From Hoplostethus atlanticus (lineage: Eukaryota; Chordata; Actinopteri; Trachichthyiformes; Trachichthyidae): a stretch of DNA of 64,000 bases. Made by a program: the position numbers and the translations under genes. The DNA lies in assembly GCA_034670405.1 (NCBI GenBank), contig JAXDDX010000043.1:1763501-1827500 (forward strand). The letters run 5' to 3'. The notes beneath the pieces were generated by a model, which saw nothing but the letters and a program-made list of their open reading frames with translations, was not told where the DNA came from and searched no databases. How positions within the stretch are numbered: position 1 is the stretch's first letter; each line of letters opens with the position of its first letter. Shown here piece by piece: positions 22,601 through 64,000 of this stretch.

Positions 22601-23809
22601 TTTCCAGTAAGGAAAGTATTACAAACTGAAATACTACACGTTACATAATCTATTTTTTTTCTTTGTTGATTTTCACAGGTTCCAGTAAACATTTGGGCGC
22701 TGCTAAAACTTTCCTTTCCTATCCATCTTTAAGTTTCAGCGGTGAGAATGATTTACTGTGTCCTTGAGGAGAATTGCGGTGAGTCACAAGAATCACACAT
22801 GAATGACTTACAAGACGCTATTGAGAGGGAGTGCTTTGTCTGTAAAAGTGATTTAGTGAATAGCGTGTGATTGGCATTGCGACATCGAACCGACTCCGTT
22901 CTGGAAACCTTTGAGTGTTTGCGTTTGCATGCACGTGTCGTCCACGCTGAAGTCACCCAGAGGATGTGCAGGAAGGCTCAGAGGAAGGCAACCGGCGTGG
23001 CTCACCACTGAATTGATGCAGACCCCATTTGTGACAGAGACTGATTAACCTTTTATCTACTTCCTGTTCAACAACATCAACCTCAGAGCAACATTAACCT
23101 TGGGCCTCAAAACATGCTGACCGGCAGCTGGGATTCACTGTAGCGAACACCGTCAACATAATGGGCAGCTAATGGGCATTTTATGGGCAGATTCCTGAGA
23201 AGGTCAAAAATGTAAAAGGAGAAAAAACAAATAAGCTGTCGTCTTGGTATGTTTGGTGAGTGGCACACCAGAAGCACCTCTCTGACCTTTAGCAGAGCCA
23301 GGGGTTTGACAAGAAAACCCTTTATCACCATGGAAGCCAAATACATTTTTTCTTTCCTCAGGCTCGACTGGTGAACTTACAAAAAACACCAAACGTGGCT
23401 TTGTGAAACGGTTTCTCCCCACCGTTTCACCTGACCCCCGTTTCCCCCAACATCATCAGCGCTGTGGCTTACCTGCTCACGGTGCAGGCCGGAATGAAAT
23501 GGCGAGCACGTGGCCGCATCCCTGTATTTAAGGTGGCCAGGGCACTAGAAAGTCAATGAGGGAGGGGATGCCCTGATGGGAGCCTGGGGATGTGGCAGCT
23601 AAAGTGCCCACATATGAGAATAATGCTTTATTTTGTGCATGATCAGTAAAGAGTATAATAGCATTTACAATCTTGTTTTTTTATTGTGGATTTTATGAAT
23701 GCATGCAGTTCTTCCTACCGCGTAGCCTACCCCGTACTTACCGGTGTAATGGTTTAGTCCAATCAAGGTAGGGCTGAGGGAAGTATAAATGCTGGTCATG
23801 CTAATTTAG

Positions 23810-23810
<1 letters not shown>

Positions 23811-23855
<45 letters not shown>
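23811..23855. repeat. (AAT)n microsatellite
   Basis: Uninterrupted AAT repeat of about 15 units. Confidence 0.9.
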
Positions 23856-25295
23856 TCAACGTCCAAGTTTTTCCAGTGCCTAGCCACACTAGCATCCCTA
23901 TTTACGTAGTGGTGCAGGCAGTAACTCTGCAGGCCTCAAAGGAAAGACTCGCTGCTTCATGTTTCCAGGGAAGAAGCAGTTGTGGGGGTCAGTTGGGGAT
24001 CTGTTTGAAAGGCTAAGGAGGAAACAGGAGGTCCGGGAGACAGTGAGGCTGAAGAGCTGTCTCTTCTTGCCTGGCGTCACCTTTTATCAGTGGTGCACAT
24101 GGCTGTCTACTGATAAACTGCAGTGCCACTGATCCTGATGACACGAAGGGTTCTCCACTAGAGGATGTCCCCGTGGTCCCACACTTGAGGGACTCAAGAG
24201 GGCTTCATGTCCAGGACCAAAAAAGGTATGGAAATGGGGAAAGGTTGATTTTGGGCTTGCAAGTATTAAGTGTATTAACTGTGGACAATATCACAGCCTT
24301 GCAATAGCTTTTGATACAGCCTTTAGCATTCAACCAACCTGATGAAGCCAGGAGGTGAAATGCGTCTTTTCCTATTTGTGAGCGTCATTGCCTTAATCTT
24401 TACCCACAACTTTGTTTTGATAGCAAGCACCGGCTTCCTCTCTGTCGCAGAGACCGCTGGACAACACCAGCGTGGCTCGGGGGCCCCAGGGTTACACGGC
24501 CACCTGGCAAGTGCGTCACACTGTCATGTGCGGCCCGTTTCCTCACATTGTGCTGCTGCTCATTGGCAAAAGGCACAGCATTGATTGCTGAATGTGTTGA
24601 CCCTCGGACGGCCAAATGTGGAGTTACTTGGAATCCCAGAGCCAAAACCAACTGTGTTGTTCCTGTTGCCTTTTATTTATCCAGGAGAAACTGACCGCTA
24701 TGGCGCTGCATGGACAAAGAGCATTGGCACAACGCAGCATGTTTGGTGGAGCCTCTGGAAATATTGGTTGGACAGTGTGACAGATTGATGATGACCTTTA
24801 TTGGCACCACGGTTGCTACTAATTTTCCATTTTCCCCTATTGGATTTTAATACTTTCTTAGTGTCAACTTCCTATTATCACCCCATTTATCCACAACAGT
24901 GGGACTGACCAGCAGTTTCTCCATACTAGTCCCTTTTTCAAGATGATGAAATGATCGAACCCATTATGCCTCCAGACCTGCCACACCTGTAAAGGATCCC
25001 TCTGACTGTGGAGGAATCAAGTGACCCATTATTGGAGTAGACGGACTTAAAATATCAGGTCCTAGTTAGTGGTAACTCTGTGTAGGTGAGCTAGCGAGGG
25101 CAACGTGGCTCCCAGTTTACAACGGCACAGCGCTCCTGCTGCTGTCTGGCATTTTTATGGTGTGGGCAGAAAGAGTACACGGCACTGTGCCAGGCTGACT
25201 TACTAGTTACTCTGGCGGTACATTATGGTGAGAGGGCGATGATTTATGATAGACCGCTGTGCAGCTTATCATATTATTGGGACACAGGTTCAATC

Positions 25296-25675
25296 AGATC
25301 ACATTTTATTTGTATAGCCCTTTGTTACAGTCATTTATTGTTTCACAATAAATGGTTAGTATACGACATCCCCCAGCCTTGGAGCCCTCAACAGAAGACA
25401 AGGAAAAACTCCCACAAAACCTTTCAGGAAAAAATGGAAGAAACCTTGGGAGGGGCTACTCAGAGAGGGAGGGGCTACTCAGAGAGGGATCCCCCTATCA
25501 GGACGGTTGGGCTGCAATAGATGCCGAGTTTGGGCAAGCAGCGTATACAGAATGCATAAACGTTTATTATGGTGGGACATCCAGATCTGATGTGGGGCAT
25601 CACAGCAAACAGCAGCTCAGTCAGCGTCATCGTAGGACTACTGCCCAGCTGCAGCATGGAAGATAGGAGCTAGGA
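25296..25675 (+). repeat. Teleost interspersed repeat (non-LTR tail type)
   Basis: The series ATTTTATTTGTATAGCCC, GGAAAAACTCCC, GGAAGAAACCTTGGGAGG, AGAGGGATCCCCCT, AGGACGG and GCAATAGATG is the signature of a repeat found many times in fish genomes. A 19-base unit (aggggctactcagagaggg) is duplicated in tandem at about 25451-25488. Family name not assigned. Confidence 0.6.
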
Positions 25676-25676
25676 G

Positions 25677-25738
25677 ACACACACACACACACACACACAC
25701 TCACTCACTCACTCACTCACTCACTCACTCACTCACAC
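25677..25738. repeat. (AC)n followed by (ACTC)n microsatellite
   Basis: AC repeat to about 25700, then a tetranucleotide ACTC repeat to about 25736. Confidence 0.9.
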
Positions 25739-25910
25739 AAACATAACCAAGGATCCTGCTACTTATTTCTTTAAATGGAGCCACTTAAAGGGGCATTTTA
25801 CCCATAATGCACCTGAATATTTTGTTCTGTGGAGGTCGGGGTGGTGGATGGGTGTAGACACTTTTCAACTCCAGCAAACTGGGTTCAAGTCCTGTTTGAT
25901 ACAAAGAAGT

Positions 25911-26155
25911 TTATCTCAGTGGTTAGCACTGTCGCTTCACGGCAAGAAGGTCCCAGGTTAGAGTCCCGGCCTGGTCCTTTCTGTTTGCATGTTCCTCCCA
26001 CAGTCCAAAGACATGCAAGTCAGGTGGATTGGAAACTCTGAATTGCCCATAGGTGTGAATGGAAGTGTCACTGTGAGTGTCTAACTGGTGACCTGTCCAA
26101 TGCATGCTGGGATACACTCCAGCCCCCCATGACCCTGAACAGGAATAAGTCTTTT
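25911..26155 (+). repeat. RTE-like LINE/SINE 3' region
   Basis: GTGGTTAGCACTGTCGC, CAAGAAGGTCCCAGG, AGAGTCCCGGCC, TTTGCATGTTC, CTCCCACAGTCCAAAGACATG, GACCTGTCCAATG, CTCCAGCCCCC and GACCCTGAACAGG occur in the order of the well-known teleost RTE/Expander-type tail. Decayed, no reading frame. Confidence 0.65.
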
Positions 26156-27990
26156 TCATTTGAAGATCTATACAACCCGTTGTGTGAAAAACAATTACTA
26201 ACTATATTTTCTATCAGTATTCCTCTGTGAGGCTTTGCTATTTGCTATCTTGTCTGAATTTCCAGAGTAATTGAATGAAATGGAGGACAAACTAAAAGTT
26301 ATCAACTCACAAAAACTTGATCCAAATGAATTTAGGAAATACTGTTTTGGGACATGAGTGGGAGTTTTATTTTCCGGTAAAGTCTTGCCCTATGTTGTCA
26401 CAGTTGTGTTCAACTAACACACCAACCCCCGCCGGTGGATAAATGCCGGAGACGAAAGATCAAACAGCATGTCACAAGTTTATTTCAAATAAAAGATTGA
26501 TTTAAAATCAATCAAAACATATTACACTCCATGGCTATCAAGATACATTACCACATAAATATCACACATCATAACAATTGGGAGGCTGTGCAAATGTAGT
26601 GATGCTGGATTCAGGACATGTTCACTCGAATTCAAGTTTTTATGACATGATGAGTAGGCGGAGCTACGTGACTAGAGCATCAGTGAAACCACGATGAGTT
26701 CAGAGGGACACAATGAACAATTCCTAATAGTTAACAACGTGCACTTGCCTAGTGGAAGAGCTTCGATGCCCATGGCATTCTTGTAAACATTCCTTGAGCA
26801 CAAGTTAAACAAAAGCAGCTACTCAGAGTTCATGTTTTAAAGTAAAGCTGGTACATTCATTCATTTAGATGGATTTCCCATCATGGTCAAAATAAAATAT
26901 TTACACAATGAAACTCAGAAGATCAGAGATTGTTTTAATCAAGACCAAGGCTTTAAAATGAGCTACTGACTTTAAAAAAAAACATCTTTCCAAATGGATC
27001 GTTCTTGCTGTGCCTTGTATTAAATGTTTGTGATCTAGATTAGCAGAGCTGTTGAACTCCATGCTTGGTGATGTGATGTCACATTTCCTGACAGGAAGTG
27101 GGGCAGAGACATTTACAAGAAAAGCGTTTGTAGTACCGCGGCTCTGTTATCTCCTGAGGCATAAAGCTGTGGCCTTATCACATACAAGCAGGAAGAGAGC
27201 CACTCCATGGTAACAGGATATGGTGAAGCAGATATGCATTCGGTTTTGATGGGAAGGTAAACCTCTACCTGCATCAGTACATCCAGGGCTGTACAACTAT
27301 AATATATAACTGTACATCAGTTTTCATTTACACAATTAATGATCATAGAATATTGGCTTATTGATAGAACATCTGCAGTGGTTGAAAATAGTCCAGATGT
27401 TCATATAAGATGAAGTGTAGTAAGATAATTCTTTCAAATGTCAAATCATCAGGAGTAATAATTGTGATTATTAATAATATCTGGCAAAATAATCAATGAT
27501 CATTTTAGCTATAATGGAGCAGGTAGATTGGATGTGACCTCGTCTGTCTCACCTTGCCTGTTTTCACCAACTCTCACCTAAACCAGATCTCCTTCCTGTT
27601 GGAACCGTGACCTCCAAGTATAAAACAGACAAAAACTGACTTCCAGGACCGGAGCGCTTCAAAGCAACATGCAGTCCCACGTTAGGGACGCTGTTTTGGG
27701 AGCCTCTGAGGACAATAGCGTGTAGTTGATTTGACAACTGTGACGCAGCGTTTATTATCAGACCCAATAACTTACTAAACAACATCCAAGGTTAAAGCAC
27801 GATTAATGGATAATAACATTTTGAGACTTCTATCTGAACTACAACCGTCACATCATCAGTCCATGTTTCTATTTTTCTAAAAGCGAGCCTTCGTACGTCC
27901 ACAGTCATGAAGCTCTCAGAGCTGAAGAACGGTTTGGTACTACATTTCTGCATATAGGAGTTGATATATTATACATTTGGATTTCATATG

Positions 27991-28096
<106 letters not shown>

Positions 28097-30927
28097 GAGA
28101 ACAAATGGAAAATTCAGAAGTTACTGGATTCACTCCACGTGGACAGATAGAACTTGATGGATCAAATAATTAAACTCAACTTTTCCCTGAGCAGGCTCCA
28201 CACACCACCTTGTATGAGATCAATATATAGAATATAACAAGCAAAGATACACCAGCTTCGGCTGACAGGGCCAAACGATGCACAAAGTAATGTCACAAAT
28301 GTTCCATTTCTTTGTCTCCCGGCCATTCCTTTGGGATAATTCATTTATGGTTCCAGTTGGTAGTGAAATCCGCCCTTGACCTTTCACCCATTATAGAATT
28401 ATGATTAGGAGCAGAGTCAACAAAGCTCCCGAACAAATGAACAGGACACACATTTATCAGTAACTAAGTCAATATGGGTATGTCACTCTCACATTGTGGT
28501 GACAGGCGAGAACTGCTTTGCACTATAAACTAGAATTCACCTTCAACTTAAATTACCGGCTTCCCTTTTGTTAAAACCAGTCCAAACAAAATAAGATGAG
28601 TGACACGGGGCATCAAGAGATATCCACTGATAGATTATCTGGAGAGAGACTCGGGGCCAGGGGAGGTGCAGGGTGCACAGCGCTGGCCGGCAGGGGGCTT
28701 GTTGTGCTTATTGCCTGACCTCATGTTTCACTACACCAGAAGTCTGTGCTGGAGCAGAAAAAAAAGGAGCCACAATCCTGCGCATTGTTCCACATCCTCT
28801 TCCCTCCTCCTCCTCCTGCTGCTGCTCTCCCTCTCTTCTCCAGCCGGACCCTACCATCACTGTTGCCCTGACCCTGATCACAACCTGGGGAGGATGATGT
28901 TACAGGAAGCTGGATGCTCCTGGGCAGATAGAGCTGCTCCTTGGTGACAGCTCCCTCCTCACCTCCTCTGACTGGCTGCCTGGAGGAGCGAAGAGAGGGG
29001 GGAGGGGAGAAGGGATGGAAAATCATTTTCAGTTTCCAGTATTGGCATTACAACTGGAATTATGAGGCTGTGATCACAGAGCACACTTTTTTGAATGTGC
29101 CAAACTATTGACAGGAGCTGAAAACAGGCACAAGTGTGTGTCGCCTCACGTTGGGCGCAGTGTGTTTTGGGATGCTCCAAGATGAACATGTCTCCTTAGC
29201 TGTGCTGCACATGTCAATGCAGCAATATCCCTTAAAACAGGCACTATCTAGGCAGAGCTCTTGGATGAGATGATGACGCTCTCTAGGAGGATGTCATGTA
29301 TCCACCGTTTCAAAAGTGTCCTATCTGATCACGGCTTATTGGTATATCATCATGCATTTGATTGCTTGTGTATGTTGCAAAGCATTTCAGAAGTAATTAA
29401 GAAAATCCAAAAAAATCACTACGGTGGCTGATTGCCTCAAAAGGATTCTCTAGACAACCCACAATTGAAGGAAATATTCACTTCCAGAACAATAAATGAG
29501 AAATAAACTGAAGAACCCCTTCAAAATGCTGAGAGGGGTCATGGAACAGCGGTCCAGAGAGGGGCCAATAACAAGCAAAGTCATATTTCATCGTCATATT
29601 TCCTCATTGCTTTCATTACTGGGGGCCAGTGGGTCACAGGAACAAGCCCAAGTGATATTGCTGCCTTCCTCCACCTGCTCCAGTCTGCATGGCAACACAA
29701 GGGGGATCTGTCATCGCGCAGAGATGGTGTTGTCGACACGAACCGGAAGGATAACATGGTTTTTCCATCCTTTTCGACGTGGCAGGGCAGCAGCAGCTCC
29801 CCTCAGTCTTTTAGCTAGCTGGGTGGGTGGCCCAGTCGACTCCACAAACCCCTCCTCCATCTCTCTCGGAGTTTCTGTCACTCACAGCGGATGTGTTTAC
29901 CAGAGGTGGGCCTAGGGGGGGATCCTGCCTGTGTGTGGTTGGTGTTCCCTCCCCTCCAGAGTAACAAATATCCAGGCTAATAACACCTGACAGCCAGCAG
30001 AAGCTGCACTCAAGTGATAACAGGTTGGAGGGACAGTGGATGAAGAGAGAAAACTACCAGAAGGGAACATACCATCTTTAGATTCTCACAGTAAAATGTT
30101 TCTTCCCAGTCGTGTTTCTACCCTGCCTGCATACTGCTCTCTGAGCTGAGCTGCGATCAAGTGACTTCCGTATGAGTCCATAGATGTCATCAGTCCTGTA
30201 TTAAAACCAGACACTTGCCAGACCTTGAAAGTAAAACACACATAGAAGGATGTGGTGGCTTTGTCCAGCCATTAGGCCCCATTAAAGGCTTTATGGTAAG
30301 GGTATCCGGCACAACAACCGGAGGTAATCACCCATCAAATGCAATTAAGACACATGGTGAGCACGGGGAGATGATATCACCCAACTGAGAGGACCAGACC
30401 GACTGATCAGGCTGTCTACCTGGCAGTCCCCCAAGGTCCATGTTCAAGATGTTAGCAAGTATATGTGGAGTATTCATGGTACTCGATGCAGACATCCGGT
30501 CTTCTTTTAGGCTGAATTATCAGGGGAAATGTGATGAAACATGTATGCTCTTTTTCAGCAACACCGTGCTTCTTAGTCATACCGATACTGACGCATTCAC
30601 TGTCCACCACAAAAACATCAGTCTTCCACTGTTATTCACTTTTCCAGCTGGCGTAGGAATTCAAACTTGCAACCTCCGGTCTCTAACCTCTAGACTACTG
30701 CCACCCCAGGCCGCTCTCATCGACTCCACCATCCATCCTTGTTGAATCCATGCTGCCAAGAATTCAGGCTGTTCTGGAGGCTGTTCTAGATAGGTGCTAG
30801 ATAGGTGTACCTAATGAAGTGGCCGGTGAGTGTATGGTATCAAAAGCAAAATTATTGACCAGGTTGTTTGATGTTTTTTTACCATCACACAGCCCAAAGA
30901 GGCTATTTCTTCTTTGATACAGGGCCA

Positions 30928-30933
30928 TTTAAT
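30928..30933 (-). terminator. armc9: Candidate armc9 poly(A) signal (ATTAAA)
   Basis: ATTAAA on the - strand about 660 bases past the armc9 stop. I found no canonical AATAAA on that strand between here and the stop codon, so this is the best candidate but a weak one. Confidence 0.3.
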
Positions 30934-31593
30934 TTTGTCTGTTCAATGTATTGCTTGGCTAAATACAATAGGCTGGCCTTGTTAAAGCTGCACTAACTGA
31001 GATACTGTATATCCACCCTTTTCCAATTCATTTCAGGTGACCCAGTTTTGACCCTTTATCTGTAACTCAAGAGTCCATTGGGAAACTCCAGCATTTGTCA
31101 TCTTAAACTAAATCCCTCTTTTGTCGCGTCCTTTATGTCACTGAAAGTGTGCTTTTGTTTTCAGAACAATGGGAGTAGACGATTATGGTAAAACAAGAAA
31201 ACCTGTTGGTAAGGAACAGGGAAATGAGGGTATTTGGTGTGTGTTAGTGTGTATGGGAGAGAGAAGCATAATAGTGTGGGCAGAATGCAATGCACAGGTG
31301 CGTGCAACGTTATGATTGTAAGGTACATTGATAATATGTCCCATACACGGTAAACAGATACCGGGCATGAAACTAACTTGTCCACTGGCCACATTGGTTT
31401 TGGTACAGCTTACATTACGTTTCACCGTCACCAGCCAACTTTGGTTTTTGGAATAGAATTGGACCTTGGAGCATGGTTGGTGAGCTGCCAAAGTGGCTGG
31501 CAGAGTCGACAAACTAACAAGCTAGAGCCAGAATTTACCAGCATGTAGCTGGTGGCCGGTGTTAGTTTCCCTGAACAGATGTTTACACCCACT

Positions 31594-62241
<30,648 letters not shown>

Positions 62242-62378
62242 CTTGGCAACCTCCCTGGAACTCATGTGAGTGCCAAAGACGTTTTATAATGCCTAGTGAC
62301 AACGAAGATTTGTACTCCCATTAAAGAGCTTCTGAATACCAGCAAGCACTCTTCAGAACCTACAGGGCAAGACATGCA

Positions 62379-62381
<3 letters not shown>

Positions 62382-62421
<40 letters not shown>

Positions 62422-62435
62422 AATAATAATAATAA

Positions 62436-62471
<36 letters not shown>
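62382..62471. repeat. armc9: Compound (ATT)n-(AAT)n-(AGT)n microsatellite in armc9 intron 1
   Basis: ATT units to about 62419 turn into AAT units and then into AGT units to about 62471. The ATT/AAT halves are self-complementary. A second (AGT)n lies at 62625-62660. Confidence 0.9.
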
Positions 62472-62472
<1 letters not shown>

Positions 62473-62926
62473 TGTAGGGTCAATGGCATGAAATGTATTT
62501 TGTGTCCAATCCATTCAATCTAGTACATCCATTATTTGCCAAAAAAGGAAAAAAAACATCATAGAAACACATGTAATATTCCACAATATCTACTTCTGAA
62601 AACCTTATTTGTCACTGACTCAGTGGTAGTAGTAGTAGTAATAGTAGTTAGTAGTAGTAGTGGGAGCAGGAGGAATGCTATTCCTGCTCAACATATGAGG
62701 TTTGAATGGCCAAGGAATGGACTTGACAATAAGAAAGCAAGCTAACAGCTAGTTAATTCAAGCCTGGCTACATTTGATTAACAACATTAGCTGGTGAACT
62801 CCGTTAGCTAACGTTAACAACGTTAATAAAAAATAAGCCAAGCTAACGTTAGCTAGTAAGCTAATCAGCTAACGTTATCTACATAACAAAGCTAATAAAA
62901 CCTTAACAACAGAGTAATTGCCTCAC

Positions 62927-63115
62927 CTTTTCGCATATCATGTATCTTCAATATCACTTTATATGCTAATACGTTAGAAAATTATCTGCAACTGGTATTT
63001 ATATAATCCATATTCTGCAGTTTTAAACTGATGTGTGGCTGAAAACAACAAAAGTCAGCTAGTACATTAGCTAGCAACAGTGCATAGAAAGGACGCCAAA
63101 ATACCTAGCAACCAG
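62927..63115 (-). other. armc9: armc9 noncoding first exon (inferred)
   Basis: A good donor, AAAAG followed by GTGAGGC, lies on the - strand at 62926. The 5' end is inferred from the promoter motifs at 63100-63133. Confidence 0.4.
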
Positions 63116-63133
63116 ATTGTTGTGAAACGGAAG
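63071..63133 (-). promoter_or_regulatory. armc9: armc9 promoter with RFX X-box-like and ETS motifs
   Basis: AATACC-T-AGCAAC at 63100-63112 has a perfect RGYAAC half and an imperfect GTNRCC half of the RFX X-box. TAGCAAC occurs again at 63072-63078, and CGGAAG (ETS core) at 63128-63133. X-boxes are typical of cilia genes. No TATA box. Confidence 0.4.
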
Positions 63134-63948
63134 CTGGAAAGTGGAGACAAATGTCGCAAATTATGGTCGAAAGTTCCCAATATATTTAGAAAAACAAACG
63201 AGATACAACTATAATCGTATTCTGAAAGACAACAAAATGGTTACAGTAATATGGTTCACTTTAAATTTGCACAAGGCAAACTTCGTGGCTCATTTTTGCG
63301 TCCACAATGTATAAAGTACGATGATGTGTTTGGAACAAAGATAGATATATCAATGCGAGGAAATGTTTGACATATTTGTGTTTTGTTTTTTTTCAGACAA
63401 GTGTGTCCCTAAAATTTGAAGTACCGTTATTCAATCTCAGCAGATAAAAAAATCTAAAGGTACTCTGTTTCTTTGGCTATATCAACCGGAAGAGATTGCG
63501 TCAAAGGTCGAGCACATTGCTCTTACTTCTTGCTCTTACATTGCTCTTGAGTTGATTTTACTTAGTAATTAATGAATGAGATTTTACCCAAATAAGTTAT
63601 CTAGCCGCTACTTCAACACAATTTGCCACAAAGAGTATCTGCGGTGAGGTTAAAGTGTGCACAATTAATTAACTTCAACTAATGAACTATAGTATTAGGT
63701 GCTATTTTACTACATGTCCACTAAGCTGTGCTACAGACATTCTTCAACCATGCTTACTTTACACAGTAGGCTATATTTTATAAACCACATGATTTCAAAT
63801 TGTCCTCAGCTAACAGATGTCCTTGTTGCACTATGCAAGCACTCATCTGTCCCAAGCCTAACCTATGAAACATGCCTTTCACTGAGCATGTAATTTCTGT
63901 CTGAACTCTATAAATGTTTTGTAATGTATATAATGTAATGTAATGTTA
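63134..63948. other. Upstream of armc9, no gene seen
   Basis: AT-rich sequence with one more ETS-type site (ACCGGAAG at 63485-63492), which could serve a divergent transcript. No exon that I can support. A 70-base stretch at 63776-63862 (ATTTTATAAACCACATGATT ... ACTCATCTGTCCCAAGCCTAACCT) matches the reverse complement of about 60610-60700, so it is an inverted repeat. Confidence 0.5.
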
Positions 63949-64000
63949 TCTGTGGTGGTAGCTCAGTTGATAGGACTGTGTACATGCAACAGAAGAAGTG
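63949..64000 (+). repeat. Head of a tRNA-derived SINE, cut by the window end
   Basis: GGTGGTAGCTCAGTTGATAG followed by GACTGTG resembles a tRNA box A region as found in fish SINEs. The rest lies outside the window. Confidence 0.45.

Noticed and set aside
22226..24651. Open frames of 80-90 codons in the b3gnt7-armc9 gap
   Set aside because: No domains, no splice context and no similarity that I recognise; lengths are expected by chance in this GC range.
30655..30730. tRNA-like SINE head on the - strand
   Set aside because: Some box-like similarity (GGTTAGAGACCGGAGGTTGC), but no tail and too decayed to call.

Overview
The window is a piece of a ray-finned fish (teleost) chromosome. The evidence is large spliced genes with GT-AG introns, very many (CA)n microsatellites, teleost-type SINE and LINE tails, PIF/Harbinger- and hAT-type DNA transposon remnants, and the gene order ncl - b3gnt7 - armc9. 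That order and orientation match, as a mirror image, the human 2q37 block ARMC9 - B3GNT7 - NCL. Species is not decidable from the sequence.

Layout. (1) 1-8.5 kb, + strand: the nucleolin gene (ncl) without its first exon(s). There are four acidic/basic exons, four RRMs each split over two exons, a glycine/arginine-rich tail and a 3'UTR. Its introns host three box snoRNA families, each present twice: an H/ACA RNA I cannot name (introns A-B and E-F), SNORD82 (B-C and D-E) and SNORA75/U23 (I-J and K-L). (2) 8.5-15.5 kb: intergenic, with one strong CTCF-like motif. (3) 15.5-19.6 kb, - strand: b3gnt7, with an intronless 409-codon coding exon, a noncoding first exon and a TATA-like promoter beside a (CG)n(CA)n tract. 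(4) 19.7-31 kb: intergenic, with repeats and microsatellites only. (5) 31-63.1 kb, - strand: armc9. I could join 23 coding exons in one consistent frame into 794 codons, from the LisH motif through the armadillo-like region to an acidic and basic low-complexity tail. Its introns hold two decayed PIF/Harbinger-like elements, a solo LTR with intact target duplication, SINE pieces, a tRNA-Lys-like pseudogene and many CA/GT tracts lying right against splice sites. (6) 63.1-64 kb: upstream of armc9, ending in a SINE head.

Roles. Nucleolin is the main nucleolar RNA-binding protein of pre-rRNA processing, and the intronic snoRNAs guide rRNA modification, so one transcription unit serves ribosome production twice. 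b3gnt7 is a Golgi enzyme that extends poly-N-acetyllactosamine/keratan-sulphate-type chains. armc9 is a ciliary basal-body protein (Joubert syndrome gene in humans). The neighbours are linked by old synteny, not by a shared pathway.

I found no prokaryotic-style system, CRISPR array or operon. The most unusual content is the mirrored duplication of intronic snoRNAs in ncl, one H/ACA family that I could not assign, a further H/ACA-like candidate, a 25-nt microexon in armc9 and a CA-repeat-flanked C-terminal armc9 exon.
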